Source of the DNA: Bacteroidales bacterium UBA4293 | Lineage (GTDB): Bacteria > Bacteroidota > Bacteroidia > Bacteroidales > Bacteroidaceae | Reading direction: 5' to 3' | DNA length: 64,000 bases | Assembly (NCBI GenBank): GCA_002395835.1 | Contig: DGVD01000015.1 | Span: forward strand, 62,001-126,000 | In this document: piece by piece, positions 44,648-52,175 of the stretch | How positions within the stretch are numbered: position 1 is the first letter of the stretch | Layout: every line of letters begins with the position of its first letter | Translations under genes and position numbers: made by a program | The notes under the pieces: generated by a model | Told to the model about the DNA's origin: nothing | What the model saw: the letters and a program-made list of their open reading frames with translations, nothing else | The model's database searches: none

Positions 44648-45814
44648 TTACTTTTTGATTTTTGAAGTACAGAACAGCAGATAGATGGCACCCACTGCCA
44701 TAACTAAAACGGCTCCAACTTGTCCTATTGCATCACTAGCTACACCCATAGCCAATGGGAAAATGGTTCCACCGAACAGGCCCATTATCATCAATCCTGA
44801 AACCTCGTTCTTTTTGGTAGGTTCTGCCTTTAGTGCATTGGCAAAAGCGATAGAGAAGATATTTGAGTTTCCATAGCCCACTAAAGCAATAGCAATGTAA
44901 AGCATCATTTCGCTAGATGATACACTCATAATAACCATAGCTATGGCAATTAAGCATGCACTGATGCCAAAAAATATCTTATTGGACATACGGCTCAGAA
45001 TAAATGACCCGGAGAAGCAACCTAATGTACGGAAAATAAAGTACAAACTGGTAGCAAATGCAGCATCATTCAAAGAAAGCCCTACACGTTCCATCAGCAA
45101 CTTTGGAGCTGTAGTGTTAGTTCCTACATCGATACCCACATGGCACATAATAGCCAAGAAGCAGATCAAGACAAATGGCTTACCTAGTAAAGCAAAACAC
45201 TCACCAAAGGTTGAAGCCTTACCTTCTATCTTCTCTTCTTCTATAGGAGTTGCCCCCAGCCAAAGAATAGCCAAAATGCCCACGATGAGATAGATAGGGA
45301 AAAGTATTCTCCAGTCCAATCCAAAAGATGGAATGACCTGTGCTGCACCCCATGAAGCAATATAAGGAGCCAGGAATGAAGCTATAGCTTTAATAAACTG
45401 TCCAAAAGTAAGGCTACTAGCCAACTTATCCCCACTGATGATACTGGAAAGCAATGGATTCAATGAAGTTTGCATCAAGGCATTACCAATTCCCAGCAAG
45501 GAGAATGACAACAGCATGATAGTGTAGTTCTCACCAAAAATAGGAAGAAGCAGAGAGAAAGCTGTAACCACAAGGCTCAACAATACTGTCTTTTTACGTC
45601 CTATCTTGTTCATCAGCATTCCCGTAGGTACACTAAAGATTAGGAACCAGAAGAATACCAATGAAGGGAACAAATTAGCCTGAGAATCGCTCAGACCCAA
45701 ATCTTCTTTCACATAATTTGAAGCAATGCCCACTAAATCTACAAATCCCATTGCAAAGAAGCAAAGCATAACTGGGATTATGGACATCCAAAAGGTTTTT
45801 TTATTGTCGCTCAT
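44648..45814 (-). CDS. MFS sugar transporter (probable fructose importer)
   Basis: 388 residues with about 12 membrane helices. The fucose/glucose-permease-like branch of MFS is suggested by FFAMGFVDLVGIASNYVKEDLGLSDSQANLFPS, GMLMNKIGRKKTVLLS between helices 2 and 3, and GNALMQTSLNPLLSSI. It sits 12 bp after the GH32 gene and before the fructokinase, the same order as in known Bacteroides fructan loci, so it should bring fructose across the inner membrane. It may be the main remaining use of the locus, since free fructose could reach it through porins. Confidence 0.9.
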   Translation of the reverse strand: MSDNKKTFWMSIIPVMLCFFAMGFVDLVGIASNYVKEDLGLSDSQANLFPSLVFFWFLIFSVPTGMLMNKIGRKKTVLLSLVVTAFSLLLPIFGENYTIMLLSFSLLGIGNALMQTSLNPLLSSIISGDKLASSLTFGQFIKAIASFLAPYIASWGAAQVIPSFGLDWRILFPIYLIVGILAILWLGATPIEEEKIEGKASTFGECFALLGKPFVLICFLAIMCHVGIDVGTNTTAPKLLMERVGLSLNDAAFATSLYFIFRTLGCFSGSFILSRMSNKIFFGISACLIAIAMVIMSVSSSEMMLYIAIALVGYGNSNIFSIAFANALKAEPTKKNEVSGLMIMGLFGGTIFPLAMGVASDAIGQVGAVLVMAVGAIYLLFCTSKIKK

Positions 45815-45826
45815 GGCTGTTGTGTG

Positions 45827-47623
45827 TTATTTGATTTCATAAATTGTTACGGCACCAACCTTAGTCTTTCCATTCTGGCTGAATACACGTACATGCTGAT
45901 AAGGTTCATTAGGGAAAAGAAGATTAGTCATGGCAAAATGGCCCTCACCATCAAATGCCTCTAAACTGCAACGATCTAAGAAGAGACGAAGCTGATATAC
46001 ATCTTGCTTTTCTAGAGGAGCAGAAGTTACTGCAGCAAAACTTGCTGAGAAATCAGTCCGGCCACTTTTCGTTCTATCCATTGAAACCTGAAGCTTAGAA
46101 AGATCATAGGTTAAGACTACCTTTTCACCACCGTCGTTGCTCAGTTCCACACCGAACACTTTAGCTGTAGATGGTTCAAAAGACAGAGTCAGTTCAGCTG
46201 CATCATCCTTGCCTGCCAAAACATTCTTCAACAATTTACTTCCAGATAGATTCCCAACTTTTTTCTTTGTTTCAATTCCGCGTACTGCAGCCATTTCAGC
46301 AGATGGTTTTACCGTGAGATAATGCTCACCATCTTTCATGTAGAGACCCAAATCACGAGGCACACTGTTGGAACTTCTGTACTGCTGGGTAGGAACAGTT
46401 GTAGCATATTCCCAATTGCTCATCCATGCTAGAACTACACGACGATTATCAGGTGCATTACTGAAAGAAACAGTAGCATAATGATCTTTTCCAAAATCCA
46501 TCCATTTGCAGGTGGAAGGTTTAGATTCACAAGTGAATTTATATCCGTCGAAATCGCCAACAAAATACTGGGTTGCTGAACCGCCAAAAGGTCCTCCCGG
46601 ATTCAGGTTGCACACCAAAACCCATTTTGTCTCTGAAGTTCCTTCTACTGGAAGTTCAAACAAATCTGGGCATTCCCATACACCACCGTGTGCTCCATAG
46701 CCCAATCCGAAACGACTTTCTTCTTTCCAGTCTTTCAAGTTGGGAGAAGAATAGATACGCATCTCCTGACCAGCAGCAAGAATAAGATTCCATTTCTTAA
46801 TCTTTTCGTTCCAAAACATATTTGGATCACGGAAGTCCACCACGTCAGATGTCAAGATAGGATTACCAGCATATTTCTGGAAAGTACGTCCGTTGTCAGT
46901 GCTGTAAGCCAAACTCTGCATCTGGCTAGCTCCAGCTGAAGTGTAAATGGCAATGATGGCATTCTTTCCGAAACCTGCAGTGTTATCCTTGTCCACCACA
47001 CAACTGCCACTAAAGATTGTGCCCAATCCATCAGGAGCAATAGCTATAGGAAGATGATCCCAATGAACCAAGTCTTTGGTCACAGCATGTCCCCAGTTCA
47101 TATTTCCCCATACAGAAGCATAAGGATTATACTGATAGAACAAATGCCATTCACCATCCTTGTAAACCATTCCGTTAGGGTCATTCATCCATCCATAGAG
47201 TGGAGTAAAATGGTAACGAGGACGATAAGTTTCACGATTAGTTGTATCAAACTCATCAGACAGTTTGATTTCATTCCAGCAGACATCTGTCTGGGCAGTA
47301 CGAGTCTGTGCACGGTCGGCTATATTGTGAACATCCAGAATAACACAATGTCCCTTATAAGCATCCAATTCAAAAGGCACATAATAATCTATCCTGTTGA
47401 TTGCCAAACGAGCAGTGAAAGATTGATCCTGTTTTGCATCCTTCAGCACATGGATGGTTGCCTCTGGAGCTTTTTCCTCTATAGGAAGGAGAAGATACTT
47501 TTTTGCATCCTGCACGCGCACCAAGCTGTGAGTCTCACTCAAATGCTCAATATTCAGCCCTTTCTGCTGAGCCATACCAGGAAGGCTCAGAAGAAAAGCT
47601 AAAAATAACGATTTTAATTTCAT
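45827..47623 (-). CDS. GH32 fructan hydrolase (exo-levanase/inulinase type)
   Basis: 598 residues with a signal peptide ending in GMAQ. An N-terminal beta domain (about 25-120) precedes the propeller. The catalytic set is complete: nucleophile D148 in GWMNDPNG, RDP at 265-267 and acid/base E317 in VWECPD; FYQYNPY and MNWGHAV are also standard. The C-terminal sandwich has LFLDRCSLEAFDGEG. It would release fructose from fructans or sucrose in the periplasm or at the surface. It is the first gene of the unit feeding the MFS transporter and fructokinase, from a -7 box at 47654-47661, and directly follows the SusC stub, so its former partners SusC/SusD have been lost. Confidence 0.94.
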   Translation of the reverse strand: MKLKSLFLAFLLSLPGMAQQKGLNIEHLSETHSLVRVQDAKKYLLLPIEEKAPEATIHVLKDAKQDQSFTARLAINRIDYYVPFELDAYKGHCVILDVHNIADRAQTRTAQTDVCWNEIKLSDEFDTTNRETYRPRYHFTPLYGWMNDPNGMVYKDGEWHLFYQYNPYASVWGNMNWGHAVTKDLVHWDHLPIAIAPDGLGTIFSGSCVVDKDNTAGFGKNAIIAIYTSAGASQMQSLAYSTDNGRTFQKYAGNPILTSDVVDFRDPNMFWNEKIKKWNLILAAGQEMRIYSSPNLKDWKEESRFGLGYGAHGGVWECPDLFELPVEGTSETKWVLVCNLNPGGPFGGSATQYFVGDFDGYKFTCESKPSTCKWMDFGKDHYATVSFSNAPDNRRVVLAWMSNWEYATTVPTQQYRSSNSVPRDLGLYMKDGEHYLTVKPSAEMAAVRGIETKKKVGNLSGSKLLKNVLAGKDDAAELTLSFEPSTAKVFGVELSNDGGEKVVLTYDLSKLQVSMDRTKSGRTDFSASFAAVTSAPLEKQDVYQLRLFLDRCSLEAFDGEGHFAMTNLLFPNEPYQHVRVFSQNGKTKVGAVTIYEIK

Positions 47624-47653
47624 GGTTTATGTATTTATTTTGGTTTACTTTTA

Positions 47654-47661
47654 CAAATATA
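47654..47661 (-). promoter_or_regulatory. Bacteroidales -7 box for GH32-MFS-fructokinase
   Basis: The minus strand reads TATATTTG, matching TAnnTTTG, 30 bp before the GH32 ATG. It lies between the SusC stub and GH32, so the unit can be expressed despite the loss of the upstream genes. Confidence 0.5.
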
Positions 47662-47723
47662 GTAAAATCCTTTTAAATAGTTATCCTAAAACAATCTCTT
47701 TCCTTAAAAAAACTATTTTTCAT

Positions 47724-47888
47724 CTATCTATTGGTTGTTCCCACCTCCAGAATGGAGGCACCAATCACAGGTTCATTATCACCTTTAGAGATGATATTAC
47801 CTTTTACATGGATTTGCTGCGCCATGGCATCAAGTCCACAGAAGAACAGGAGGATTAATCCTGTCAAGAAGATTTTTAGATTCTTCAT
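47724..47888 (-). pseudogene. SusC-like transporter stub (N-terminus only)
   Basis: A 54-residue frame starts at 47888 with a signal peptide (LTGLILLFFCGLDAMAQ), then QIHVKGNIISKGDNEPVIGASILEVGTTN, exactly the beginning of a SusC carboxypeptidase-like domain, and then hits R and a stop. A normal SusC continues for about 1000 residues after EVGTTNG. The missing plug and barrel, and any SusD gene, are not found downstream: GH32 starts only 100 bp later. The breakpoint falls right after GTTN. Its own -7 box (47940-47947) survives. This is the relic of the lost fructan transporter pair. Confidence 0.9.
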
Positions 47889-47939
47889 AGGTTTTTTAGT
47901 TTTTTGAAAAGATTTGATTGTCGATTGTTTTTCGTGCTG

Positions 47940-47947
47940 CAAAAATA
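47940..47947 (-). promoter_or_regulatory. Bacteroidales -7 box of the SusC stub
   Basis: The minus strand reads TATTTTTG, matching TAnnTTTG, 51 bp before the stub ATG. It may still drive the whole fructan unit. Confidence 0.5.
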
Positions 47948-48155
47948 AAAGAGGTGGAAAATAAGGGCTATAACAAATTGTTCAAGTTCTACAAATTCTA
48001 TTTCATTGAATGATTTTTACACGAAAATGAACAATTTTTACAACTGCCTAAGCTGCTTTACATCAGAAAACTATAAAAATAAGCCATGAAAAGACTTTCT
48101 GGAGAGAGTGAACAATCTTTCATGCTATCCAATGGGAATATATTTAATCAGAAAT

Positions 48156-48239
48156 AAGATTAGTAACCTTCATACCCTAAGATTAGTAATCTTCAGCCCT
48201 TAAGATTAGTAATCTTCCACGAGCAAGATTAGTAATCCT
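48156..48239. repeat. Four-copy palindrome array with exact 23-bp period
   Basis: AAGATTAGTAATCTT is a 15-bp palindrome around a central G. It occurs at 48156-48170 (one mismatch), 48179-48193 and 48202-48216 (perfect), and 48225-48239 (one mismatch). Starts are exactly 23 bp apart and the 8-bp spacers (CATACCCT, CAGCCCTT, CCACGAGC) all differ. It lies in a 537-bp region without genes (47889-48425). Copy number and spacers are too short for CRISPR. It could be a protein-binding array or a repeat family. Confidence 0.9.
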
Positions 48240-48276
48240 CATTCAGAGGCTTCCTATGACAGTCAAAAATGCTCTA

Positions 48277-48363
48277 TAAAGTGAAGCCCTTCGTCCTATA
48301 AAAAACAGCCCTAAATTTAATAAAGCTAGGCCCTTCGTTCTATAATGAAAAACGCCCAAATTT
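48277..48363. repeat. Imperfect 42-43 bp direct repeat pair
   Basis: 48277-48318 and 48321-48363 share TAAAG, GCCCTTCGT, CTATAA, AAAAAC and CCC, AAATTT blocks in the same order, with a 44-bp period. They lie between the 23-bp array and the CTCCTTAAGG repeats. No function is evident. Confidence 0.65.
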
Positions 48364-48368
48364 CAACT

Positions 48369-48412
48369 CTCCTTAAGGAGAGAAAAATTTCTCCTTAAGG
48401 GGAGCAAAATTT
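48369..48412. repeat. Tandem 22-bp repeat around CTCCTTAAGG
   Basis: Two 22-bp units start at 48369 and 48391; each opens with CTCCTTAAGG and ends with AAAATTT, and the first begins with the 12-bp palindrome CTCCTTAAGGAG. The GAGAAAAATTT part also occurs in the 15.84-15.90 kb spacer. It lies just downstream of the TSUP permease stop and may also act as its terminator. Confidence 0.6.
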
Positions 48413-48425
48413 CGGAAGTAAAGTA

Positions 48426-49157
48426 TCAAGATAAAAGTGCCACCAAACCACTTATACCTATATAAATATAAATGACCTTACGGAGCACCTCAGCCGACAG
48501 TTTATGGAAAACTTTTGCACCTAAAGCTGTTCCTATAAAAACACCTAGCAAACCATAACACCATGCTTCACCTACAGTGGCTGTCAAATATCCACTTCCA
48601 GCCCTATACATAGTCATGGCTAGGTTTCCTAGCAGAAAGTAACATTGAGTATTTGCTACATACTCTTCCTTGGTTTTGTTTGAAGCCAGGAAATAAAGAA
48701 CGGCAGGTGGGCCTTGCATGCCGAAAAAACCTCCCATGGCACCTGAGAGTGTTCCCATACCCACCTGAATAGGGAAAGTAGGCTTTACCTCTATTTTATG
48801 ACTAAGGAAATAGAAATAAAGGCTAACTAAAATAAGAACCACCCCTAATACACGTTTTAATGTACCATCACCTACAATTTCTACTGATTTCACCGCAAAA
48901 AAGGACACTACAAGAAATGTCATAAGAATGGGTAGAAGCCTTTTCCAGTGGATGTACTTATACATACGGAGAACGATAATCAGCGAGGTGACACTAGCCA
49001 ACAAGCCAGAGAGTGTGGTACTCTCACCATACGAAGGCATGAGATAAGGTAAGACTGTCATGATGAAAATACCAAAGCCGAAACCCGTTACACGCTGAAC
49101 GAAACTGGCTCCTATGGCAAACAAAAATAAAAGAATAATGCTTATGGTGCTCATCAT
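48426..49157 (-). CDS. TSUP (TauE/SafE) family permease
   Basis: 243 residues with about eight membrane helices. ASFVQRVTGFGFGIFIMTVLPY in the first third and GGFFGMQGPPAVLYFLA in the second half are the two internally repeated TauE/SafE signatures. The family exports or imports small sulfur-containing or organic anions such as sulfite, sulfoacetate and taurine breakdown products. The start is placed at 49157 (the next codon at 49154 is also ATG) because a TATCTTTG box lies at 49175-49182; the longer frame from 49256 would begin upstream of that promoter. The substrate is unknown; no sulfur genes are next to it, and the neighbouring copper genes are divergent. Confidence 0.85.
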   Translation of the reverse strand: MMSTISIILLFLFAIGASFVQRVTGFGFGIFIMTVLPYLMPSYGESTTLSGLLASVTSLIIVLRMYKYIHWKRLLPILMTFLVVSFFAVKSVEIVGDGTLKRVLGVVLILVSLYFYFLSHKIEVKPTFPIQVGMGTLSGAMGGFFGMQGPPAVLYFLASNKTKEEYVANTQCYFLLGNLAMTMYRAGSGYLTATVGEAWCYGLLGVFIGTALGAKVFHKLSAEVLRKVIYIYIGISGLVALLS

Positions 49158-49174
49158 ATTCCTATTTTCTACTG

Positions 49175-49182
49175 CAAAGATA
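49175..49182 (-). promoter_or_regulatory. Bacteroidales -7 box for the TSUP permease
   Basis: The minus strand reads TATCTTTG, an exact TAnnTTTG match, giving a very short leader before 49157. It rules out the upstream in-frame start at 49256. Confidence 0.55.
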
Positions 49183-49316
49183 GGAAAAACTCTAAACAAA
49201 GAGGAAAATGTAAGATAAATGAACAAATTAAACACCCACAACAAAAAAAACATCATTTTTTTAAAATAGGAAATAAACCTTTTGCTTCTATCTTCATCTT
49301 ATAAATATATATTTAA

Positions 49317-49328
49317 GTTTACGTAAAC
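49317..49328. promoter_or_regulatory. Palindrome GTTTACGTAAAC before the copper regulator
   Basis: A perfect 12-bp palindrome, 14 bp before the ATG of the HMA-AraC gene. A related half, AAACGTAAAT, occurs at 49990-49999 in front of copZ. It is a candidate binding site for the regulator encoded immediately downstream. Confidence 0.45.
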
Positions 49329-49342
49329 AACTAATAAGAGAA

Positions 49343-49906
49343 ATGACTGAACTATCAATTAAAAACATGGTTTGCCCACGGTGCATCATGGCTGTAGACA
49401 ATCTTCTGAAAAAGAGCGGTTTAACTGTAGTCACCATTGAACTGGGCAAAGCAGTGGTTCTGGAAGATTTAACCGAAGAGAAGAAACAGGAAATAGCTGC
49501 AGAACTTAAAAATCTGGGCTTCGAACTCCTAAGCGACAAACGTCAGAAGACTATCGAAAAGATTAAAACTCTTATTATCAGTCTGGTGCATAGTGATGAC
49601 GACAATAACACCCTCAAGCTCAGCACCTATCTGACCACTGAAATGGGGCAAAGCTACAATCAACTAAGCAAGCTGTTCAGCGAAGTAACAGGTATAACCA
49701 TCGAGCGTTACTACGTACTCCAGAAAGTAGAAAGAGTGAAAGAACTGATTTCCTACGATGAACTTTCCATGACTCAGATAGCACTGAAAATGCATTATTC
49801 CAGCATGGCATATTTGAGCAGTCAGTTCAAGCAGGTAACCGGTATGACTCCATCCCAATTCAAGTTATTGGATTCAGGACGTCGGAAACTAGACGAAATA
49901 GGATAA
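49343..49906 (+). CDS. HMA-domain/AraC-type fusion regulator (probable copper sensor)
   Basis: 187 residues. The first about 75 residues form a heavy-metal-associated ferredoxin-like domain with a CxxC metal site, C11 and C14 in NMVCPRC. The remainder (about 85-185) is an AraC-type pair of helix-turn-helix motifs (VERVKELISYDELSMTQIALKMHYSSMAYLSSQFKQVTGMTPSQFK). There is no signal peptide or membrane helix, so it acts in the cytoplasm. Metal binding by the HMA part probably controls DNA binding of the AraC part. It lies directly upstream of a copper chaperone and a copper ATPase on the same strand, so it likely controls them. AraC regulators that sense metal through an HMA domain are not among the classical CueR, CsoR or CopY copper sensors. 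Confidence 0.88.
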   Translation: MTELSIKNMVCPRCIMAVDNLLKKSGLTVVTIELGKAVVLEDLTEEKKQEIAAELKNLGFELLSDKRQKTIEKIKTLIISLVHSDDDNNTLKLSTYLTTEMGQSYNQLSKLFSEVTGITIERYYVLQKVERVKELISYDELSMTQIALKMHYSSMAYLSSQFKQVTGMTPSQFKLLDSGRRKLDEIG

Positions 49907-49980
49907 TCTAACCTGCCCTCCTTCCAAAAAATCATAAATCGTTTCCATAATTCTGTAACAGGACTATGGCAAATTTGTTA

Positions 49981-49988
49981 TACCTTTG
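49981..49988 (+). promoter_or_regulatory. Bacteroidales -7 box for copZ-copA
   Basis: TACCTTTG, an exact TAnnTTTG match, 28 bp before the copZ ATG. The half-site AAACGTAAAT at 49990-49999 overlaps the expected transcription start. Confidence 0.6.
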
Positions 49989-50016
49989 CAAACGTAAATT
50001 TTAAACGGAAAAGAAT

Positions 50017-50226
50017 ATGGAAACGAAATCATACCAAGTAAACGGAATGGCATGCGTACACTGCAAGGCCAGAGTAGAAAATGCCATAAAAGCACTTGAA
50101 GGGGTAACCCATGTAGAGGCAGACTTGAATGCCAAGAACGTAACCATCAGCTTCGACTCCAGCAAACTTTCTGATGCCGATTTCCAGCAGGCTGTGGAAG
50201 ATGCCGGCTATGAATTTGTGGGCTGA
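50017..50226 (+). CDS. copZ: Copper chaperone, heavy-metal-associated domain protein
   Basis: 69 residues, a single HMA domain of normal length with the metal motif GMACVHCKARVENAI (cysteines 12 and 15). CopZ-type chaperones carry Cu(I) in the cytoplasm to the export ATPase. The stop overlaps the start of the ATPase gene (TGATG at 50225-50229), which couples their translation. Zinc or another soft metal is possible, but the ATPase downstream has the copper-type CPC motif. Confidence 0.92.
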   Translation: METKSYQVNGMACVHCKARVENAIKALEGVTHVEADLNAKNVTISFDSSKLSDADFQQAVEDAGYEFVG

Positions 50227-52142
50227 TGAAAAAGACGATTCCTGTCATTGGTATGGCATGCTCTGCCTGCTCTGCCAATGTAGAAAATAAACTGAAAGAA
50301 CTGCCAGGTGTGAAAGAAGCTTCGGTTTCCTTACCTGGCCGTTCTGCCCTTGTGGAATACGACGAAAACATTATTTCACTGGAGAAGATGAAAGAGGAAA
50401 TCCGTAGTATCGGGTTTGACCTCGTTATAGAGTCTGACCGCAGTGTGGAAGAGATTGAACGTCGGGAAATGACACTGCTCACACGGAAGACTATCCTGGC
50501 ATGGATACTCTCAGCATTGACCATGTGCATCAGCATGAAATGGATCAATGTAGGCTCCGATACCATAGCCATGCAAACCCAGATGCTTCTGGTACTGGCA
50601 GTTATGATCTATTGTGGCAGACAATTCTATATCAGTGCATGGAAACAAGCACTGCATGGAATGAGCAATATGGACACCTTAGTGGCATTAAGTACAGATA
50701 TAACCTTCCTATTCAGTGTATTCAACACATTCTGGGGTGACCAGGTATGGGGCTCCAAAGGTATGGAATGGCATACATACTATGATGCTCCAGCCATGAT
50801 CATCACGTTCGTCCTTACAGGTCGTCTGCTGGAAGAAAAAGCCAAGAACGATACTGCACAAAGCATCAGAAAACTCATGGGGCTTGCTCCCAAGACTGCA
50901 CACATCGTAAAAGGCAGTCAGGTAGAAGAGGTGCCTATCAGCACCATCCAAGTAGGAGACATGCTGGAAGTGAGAGCAGGTGAGAAAATCCCTGTGGATG
51001 GAGTGGTTACCTGGGCAAACAGTTTCATGCTGGAAGACGGTGCCTACGTAGATGAATCCATGATTAGCGGTGAACCCACCCCTGCACTGAAGCAAAAAGG
51101 GGCAAGAGTGTTGGCTGGAACCGTAATACAACAAGGAAAACTGAGATTCCGTGCCAGAGAAATAGGAGAAAACACTGCCTTGGCACAAATCATCCGAATG
51201 GTACAAGAAGCGCAAGGTTCCAAGGCTCCTGTCCAGCGCATTGTGGACAAGATGGCCCGAATCTTTGTTCCCGTAGTAGGTGTCATAGCCCTTATTACCT
51301 TTCTAGCCTGGTGGTCTATAGGTGGAAATGCCATGCTTCCACAAGCTATTATTTCTGCCGTGGCTGTACTTGTGGTAGCTTGCCCTTGTGCCATGGGACT
51401 AGCCACACCTACTGCACTCATGGTGGGAATAGGAAAGGCTGCAGAGAACAATATCCTCATAAAGGATGCTACGGCACTGGAGAATATCAGAAACATTGAT
51501 TCCATCGTCATTGACAAGACAGGTACGCTTACCATCCCTAACCAAAACATCGACTTCACTAAAGCCGATGACCTTCCTTTAGAGCAGCGTGAAACCTTGA
51601 AACCCAAAGCACACGAGGCCATGAAACAACTTCAGGAAGAGAATATAGAAGTCTATATGATGAGTGGAGATAAGGAAAAGGCAGCCAGATACTGGGCTGA
51701 AAAAGCAGGTATCAAACACTATCAAAGCCAAGTTCTTCCTGCCGACAAGGAAAACCTAGTTAGAAAGTTGCAAAGCGAAGGGCACAAGGTAGCTATGGTA
51801 GGCGATGGTATCAACGACACCCAAGCATTGGCATTAGCCGATGTAAGCATAGCTATAGGCAAAGGTACAGACGTGGCAATGGATGTGGCACAAATGACCC
51901 TTATGGGTGATGACTTGACCCGAATCCCCGAAGCTGTGAAGTTAAGCCGTAGCACGGTGAACATGATTCACCAAAATCTATTCTGGGCATTCATCTACAA
52001 CATTGTATGTATTCCACTGGCAGCTGGAGTGTTGCATCTCTTTGGGATAGATTTCCAACTCACTCCCATGTGGGCCAGTGCCCTAATGGCCTGCTCCAGT
52101 ATAAGTGTAATCCTGAATAGTTTGAGATTAAAGTTCAAATAA
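50226..52142 (+). CDS. copA: Copper P1B-type ATPase lacking a recognisable nucleotide-binding domain
   Basis: 638 residues, short for CopA (usually about 730 or more). It has an N-terminal HMA domain (GMACSACSANVE), eight membrane helices, the actuator motif MISGEP, the copper-binding CPC in VVACPCAMGLATPT, phosphorylated D430 in DKTGTLT, the hinge GDGIND, and in the last helices IYNIVCIPLAAG and ACSSISVILN, as in Cu(I) pumps. The striking gap is between D430 and MMSGDK (D482): only 52 residues instead of about 150-160. The ATP-binding N domain, with its invariant SEHP motif, is therefore absent or reduced to a stub. The frame is intact, so this is not a simple frameshift. It may be a lineage-specific minimal pump, need another source of nucleotide binding, or be inactive. 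Confidence 0.88.
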   Translation: MKKTIPVIGMACSACSANVENKLKELPGVKEASVSLPGRSALVEYDENIISLEKMKEEIRSIGFDLVIESDRSVEEIERREMTLLTRKTILAWILSALTMCISMKWINVGSDTIAMQTQMLLVLAVMIYCGRQFYISAWKQALHGMSNMDTLVALSTDITFLFSVFNTFWGDQVWGSKGMEWHTYYDAPAMIITFVLTGRLLEEKAKNDTAQSIRKLMGLAPKTAHIVKGSQVEEVPISTIQVGDMLEVRAGEKIPVDGVVTWANSFMLEDGAYVDESMISGEPTPALKQKGARVLAGTVIQQGKLRFRAREIGENTALAQIIRMVQEAQGSKAPVQRIVDKMARIFVPVVGVIALITFLAWWSIGGNAMLPQAIISAVAVLVVACPCAMGLATPTALMVGIGKAAENNILIKDATALENIRNIDSIVIDKTGTLTIPNQNIDFTKADDLPLEQRETLKPKAHEAMKQLQEENIEVYMMSGDKEKAARYWAEKAGIKHYQSQVLPADKENLVRKLQSEGHKVAMVGDGINDTQALALADVSIAIGKGTDVAMDVAQMTLMGDDLTRIPEAVKLSRSTVNMIHQNLFWAFIYNIVCIPLAAGVLHLFGIDFQLTPMWASALMACSSISVILNSLRLKFK

Positions 52143-52175
52143 AATAAGGTTTCCTAGAAATAAAAACAAACAAAG

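Noticed and set aside
48156..48239. CRISPR array
   Set aside because: Repeats of 15 bp and spacers of 8 bp are far too short, and no cas gene is in the window.
49158..49256. Extended start of the TSUP permease
   Set aside because: The longer start lies upstream of the TATCTTTG box at 49175-49182.
50709..51215. 168-codon minus-strand open frame
   Set aside because: Opposite strand of the copper ATPase; no domain and no promoter.
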